A DNA stretch of 64,000 nt from an uncultured Flavobacteriaceae bacterium (lineage in GTDB: Bacteria; Bacteroidota; Bacteroidia; Flavobacteriales; Flavobacteriaceae). Below are positions 61,676 through 64,000 of this stretch, piece after piece (position 1 is the first letter of the stretch; each line of letters opens with the position of its first letter). Under the pieces are notes generated by a model that was given only the letters and a program-made list of their open reading frames with translations, did no database searches and was not told the origin of the DNA. Where the stretch lies: the NCBI GenBank assembly GCA_947500445.1, contig CANMSB010000008.1, positions 62,001 through 126,000 on the forward strand. The letters run 5' to 3'. Position numbers and translations under genes: made by a program.

Positions 61676-62869
61676 TTACCCGGCCAAAGCGTTTTTGATC
61701 CTTTTGATGGCCTCACGGATTTCCTTTTCGGCCGCCGCATACGAAATACGGATACTGGCACCGTTTCCAAAGGCATCCCCGGTAACCGTGGCAACATTGG
61801 CGTGTTCCAACAGATACATGGCAAAATCCGATGCGTTGTTTATCGTTACGCCATTAATGGTCTTTCCAAAGTAAGCGGTGACGTCCGGATAAACATAAAA
61901 GGCACCCTCAGGGGAGTTGCATTTAAAACCATCGATACCGTTCAATAACCCTAAAATAAGACTTCTACGCACTTTAAACTCGTCCACCATATAGGAAATT
62001 CTACTTGGCGACTCGGTCAATGCCGTAATTACGGCCCGCTGTGCGATACAATTGGCACCGCTGGTAACCTGTCCTTGTAATTTATTACAGGCGCGAGCGA
62101 TGTAACTAGGGGCACCGATATAACCGATACGCCATCCCGTCATCGCAAAGGCCTTGGCCACACCGTTAACGGTTACGGTACGCTCGTACATGTCCTCAAA
62201 TTCGGCCATGGAGGCATGGGCCGTAACCCCATAATTGATGTGCTCGTAAATTTCGTCGCTCACAACAATAATTTGAGGATGCTTTTGCAGCACATCGGCC
62301 AGCGCACGGAGTTCTTCCTTACTATAGATCGAACCGCTCGGGTTGCATGGTGAGCTATACCAAAGCATTTTGGTTTTCGGGCTAATGGCCGCCTCCAGTT
62401 GCTCCGGTGTCATTTTAAAATCATTGTCAATGGACGTCGGCACCTCTACGGGAACGCCATCGGCAAGTTTTACGATATCGCTATAACTTACCCAGTAGGG
62501 ACAGGGTAAAATAACTTCGTCCCCCTTGTTCAAAATTACTTGGGCGACGTTGTAAAGGGATTGCTTGGCACCTGTAGAGACCACAATCTGACTACGCTCG
62601 TACCGAAGTCCGTTATCACGGTCAAATTTGGTGATAATGGCATCCTTTAGCTCCACATAACCGTCGACCGGCGTATAGGAATTGTAATCTTCGTTCACCG
62701 CTTGTATAGCGGCTTCTTTTATATAATCCGGAGTATTAAAGTCAGGTTCCCCAAGGCTAAGGCCTATAATGTCTTTTCCCGAAGCTCTTAGCTCACGTGC
62801 TTTTGCCGCCATTTCCAAGGTGGCCGAAGGGGTTACGTTATTGATTCTTTCGGATAATCGCTCGCTCAT
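61676..62869 (-). CDS. Aspartate aminotransferase family enzyme (class I, PLP-dependent)
   Basis: The 397-residue enzyme starts MSERLSERINNVTPSATLEM and carries LSLGEPDFNTPDYIKEAA, LWYSSPCNPSGSIYSKEEL (Asn of the PLP site), VVSDEIYEHINYG, the PLP lysine in NGVAKAFAMTGWRIGYIG, and the substrate arginine near IRISYAAAEKEI. It fits the Bacillus-type aspartate aminotransferase group. A specific in vivo substrate cannot be assigned with certainty. Confidence 0.92.
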   Translation of the reverse strand: MSERLSERINNVTPSATLEMAAKARELRASGKDIIGLSLGEPDFNTPDYIKEAAIQAVNEDYNSYTPVDGYVELKDAIITKFDRDNGLRYERSQIVVSTGAKQSLYNVAQVILNKGDEVILPCPYWVSYSDIVKLADGVPVEVPTSIDNDFKMTPEQLEAAISPKTKMLWYSSPCNPSGSIYSKEELRALADVLQKHPQIIVVSDEIYEHINYGVTAHASMAEFEDMYERTVTVNGVAKAFAMTGWRIGYIGAPSYIARACNKLQGQVTSGANCIAQRAVITALTESPSRISYMVDEFKVRRSLILGLLNGIDGFKCNSPEGAFYVYPDVTAYFGKTINGVTINNASDFAMYLLEHANVATVTGDAFGNGASIRISYAAAEKEIREAIKRIKNALAG

Positions 62870-63035
62870 TGCTAGAGGTGTTTTTGTTTATGTTGAACCG
62901 GACCAAAAGGGCGCCCGTTCCATTTTGGTCAAAATTAAAACTTTTGGGATTCTTTTGGGCATGAAGATGGAGGATTCTACAATATTGATCGCGATTGTGT
63001 AAAATCATCTTATACCAATGTACCGTCGGCGCCAT

Positions 63036-63063
63036 AAAAAAACCGCTCCGTTTCCGGTGCGGT
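63036..63063 (-). terminator. Rho-independent terminator of the desaturase gene
   Basis: Minus strand: stem CCGCACCG / CGGAGCGG with one mismatch and loop GAAA, followed by seven T. It lies just past the 36-bp palindrome and closes the desaturase transcript. Confidence 0.8.
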
Positions 63064-63070
63064 CCTACGT

Positions 63071-63106
63071 TTTTCAAAGAACTCGTTTAAACGAGTTCTT
63101 TGAAAA
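63071..63106. repeat. 36-bp perfect palindrome made of element ends
   Basis: Perfect 18-bp arms centred between 63088 and 63089, left arm TTTTCAAAGAACTCGTTT. The core GAACTCGTTTAAAC equals the terminal repeat of the element at 40357-40516, so it looks like two such ends joined head to head with the interior missing. It lies 12 bases after the desaturase stop. Confidence 0.7.
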
Positions 63107-63117
63107 CCAGCGAGCCG

Positions 63118-64000
63118 TTAGTATTGTAAAGAAGGCTGTTTCCCCAGTTCTTTTAAATGCTTGAAATGGGATATCACGGCCTTTCGGGTCGTTTTATATT
63201 CGTGGTAGGGAAGGTTGAATTCCTTTGCGGTCTGTTTTACGATCTTTGAGATCTTGGTATAATGAATATGGCTGATGTTCGGAAAAATATGGTGTTCCAC
63301 CTGGTGATTCAAACCTCCGGTAAACCAATTGACAATTTTGTTTTTGGTTCCAAAATTTACCGTCGTGAAAAGCTGGTGTATGGCCCAGGTGTTTTTCATG
63401 TTTCCTTGGGCATCGGGTAATGGAGTGTCCGCATGATCGATGATATGGGCCAATTGGAAAACGACGCTGAGGATGACCCCGGCAACATAGTGCATTACAA
63501 AAAAGCCCAATAAAATTTTATACCAGGCAATATCCAAAAAGACCAATGGGATAACGATCCATATGGTTACGTAAAGCAATTTTGTAACCACGAGCGTACT
63601 CCAATTAACGGCGGGGCTGGGCAACTTTCCATAGGACAGTTTGCGTTTCATATACCGGTACATCTGCTGAAAATCGGTGGTTATCGCCCAGTTAAAGGTC
63701 AATAGGCCGTAAAGGAATACAGAATAAAAATGTTGGAAGCGATGGTGTTTTTTCCATTCGGCATGTTTTGAAAAACGTAGGATGCGACCTGCCTCCATAT
63801 CCTCGTCATGCTCGTGTATGTTCGTATAGGTATGGTGTAGTACGTTGTGTTGTACCTGCCAATTGTAAACGTTACCGGCCAAAATATAAATGCTGCTCCC
63901 CATAAGCTTGTTTACCCATTTTTTGTTGGAGTAAGAGCCGTGATTACCATCGTGCATTACGTTCATGCCCACACCGGCCATACCAACGCCCATAACCATG
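63118..64000 (-). CDS. Membrane fatty acid desaturase (N-terminus beyond window)
   Basis: About 290 residues are visible and the frame continues past base 64000, so roughly the first 70 residues are missing. The three histidine boxes are MHDGNHGSYSN, HNVLHHTYTNIHEHDED and NHQVEHHIFPNISHIHY. Two pairs of membrane helices lie between them (YAVFLYGLLTFNWAITTDF-like and TIWIVIPLVFLDIAWYKILL). The QVEHH box marks the front-end acyl-CoA/linoleoyl-type desaturases. It introduces a double bond using a diiron centre. The redox partner is not evident here. Confidence 0.9.
   Translation of the reverse strand, partial: MVMGVGMAGVGMNVMHDGNHGSYSNKKWVNKLMGSSIYILAGNVYNWQVQHNVLHHTYTNIHEHDEDMEAGRILRFSKHAEWKKHHRFQHFYSVFLYGLLTFNWAITTDFQQMYRYMKRKLSYGKLPSPAVNWSTLVVTKLLYVTIWIVIPLVFLDIAWYKILLGFFVMHYVAGVILSVVFQLAHIIDHADTPLPDAQGNMKNTWAIHQLFTTVNFGTKNKIVNWFTGGLNHQVEHHIFPNISHIHYTKISKIVKQTAKEFNLPYHEYKTTRKAVISHFKHLKELGKQPSLQY

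Overview
This window looks like chromosomal core DNA of a marine-type Flavobacteriaceae bacterium (phylum Bacteroidota). The evidence is the set of clade-typical genes (DUF6089 protein, TamL-type lipoprotein, PorT/SprT-like protein, short primary sigma factor, HPPK-deoxynucleoside kinase fusion, YpdA-type reductase, AccD without its zinc finger) and Bacteroidota -7 promoter boxes of the form TAnnTTTG. Most of the window is housekeeping genes in short operons. No tRNA, rRNA, CRISPR array, prophage or complete insertion sequence was seen.

Layout. 1-10.4 kb: the 3' part of a TonB-dependent receptor-like protein, a small exported protein, a TrmH-family methyltransferase, the folK-dNK fusion, sppA, a queuosine-precursor transporter and an AsmA-like protein. 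10.5-14.9 kb: the accessory highlight, a compact candidate type VI secretion (subtype iii) cargo module. It has an Hcp/TssD tube protein with a C-terminal extension, an overlapping 477-residue putative effector with a lysozyme-like region, and two exported paralogous proteins. Then come a short translated remnant of a second effector C-terminus and a third exported paralogue, so it reads as an effector-immunity array. 15-24.5 kb: esterase, DUF2797, GH3-like protein, a membrane protein, a small hydrolase, and the tig-clpP-clpX protein quality-control block. 24.5-35.3 kb: YvlD-like protein, GDSL lipoprotein, hydrolase-pdxJ, then the divergent CBS-nadK-DUF6089-uppS-bamA-ompH-ompH envelope operon. 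35.4-41.6 kb: a NarL-type two-component system (response regulator, TPR histidine kinase preceded by a lipoprotein gene) flanked by two small exported-protein genes that share a promoter architecture and an inverted-repeat operator. 41.6-48.8 kb: ypdA-rpe, trmL, small proteins, primary sigma factor, pnp, rpsO. 49-57.3 kb: two lipoproteins, accD, fbaA, tamL, an RNA methyltransferase and porT. 57.3-64 kb: menG/ubiE, trkA-trkH, DUF1059, an aspartate aminotransferase family enzyme and the 3' part of a fatty acid desaturase.

Repeats are a second theme. There is a roughly 160-180 bp family with 19-bp terminal inverted repeats (2313-2495, 40357-40516, a degenerate copy near 52855-52970, and a 36-bp perfect palindrome at 63071-63106 that resembles two of its ends joined). 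There is a different 162-bp foldback element at 43372-43533, a short palindrome ATACCATTT-N8-AAATGGTAT in several intergenic gaps, and a three-unit tandem array with hexamer tracts between the kinase and regulator genes (37263-37675).

All functional calls come from reading the translated sequence and recalling family features. No database search was run, and effector, immunity and regulatory roles are inferences.
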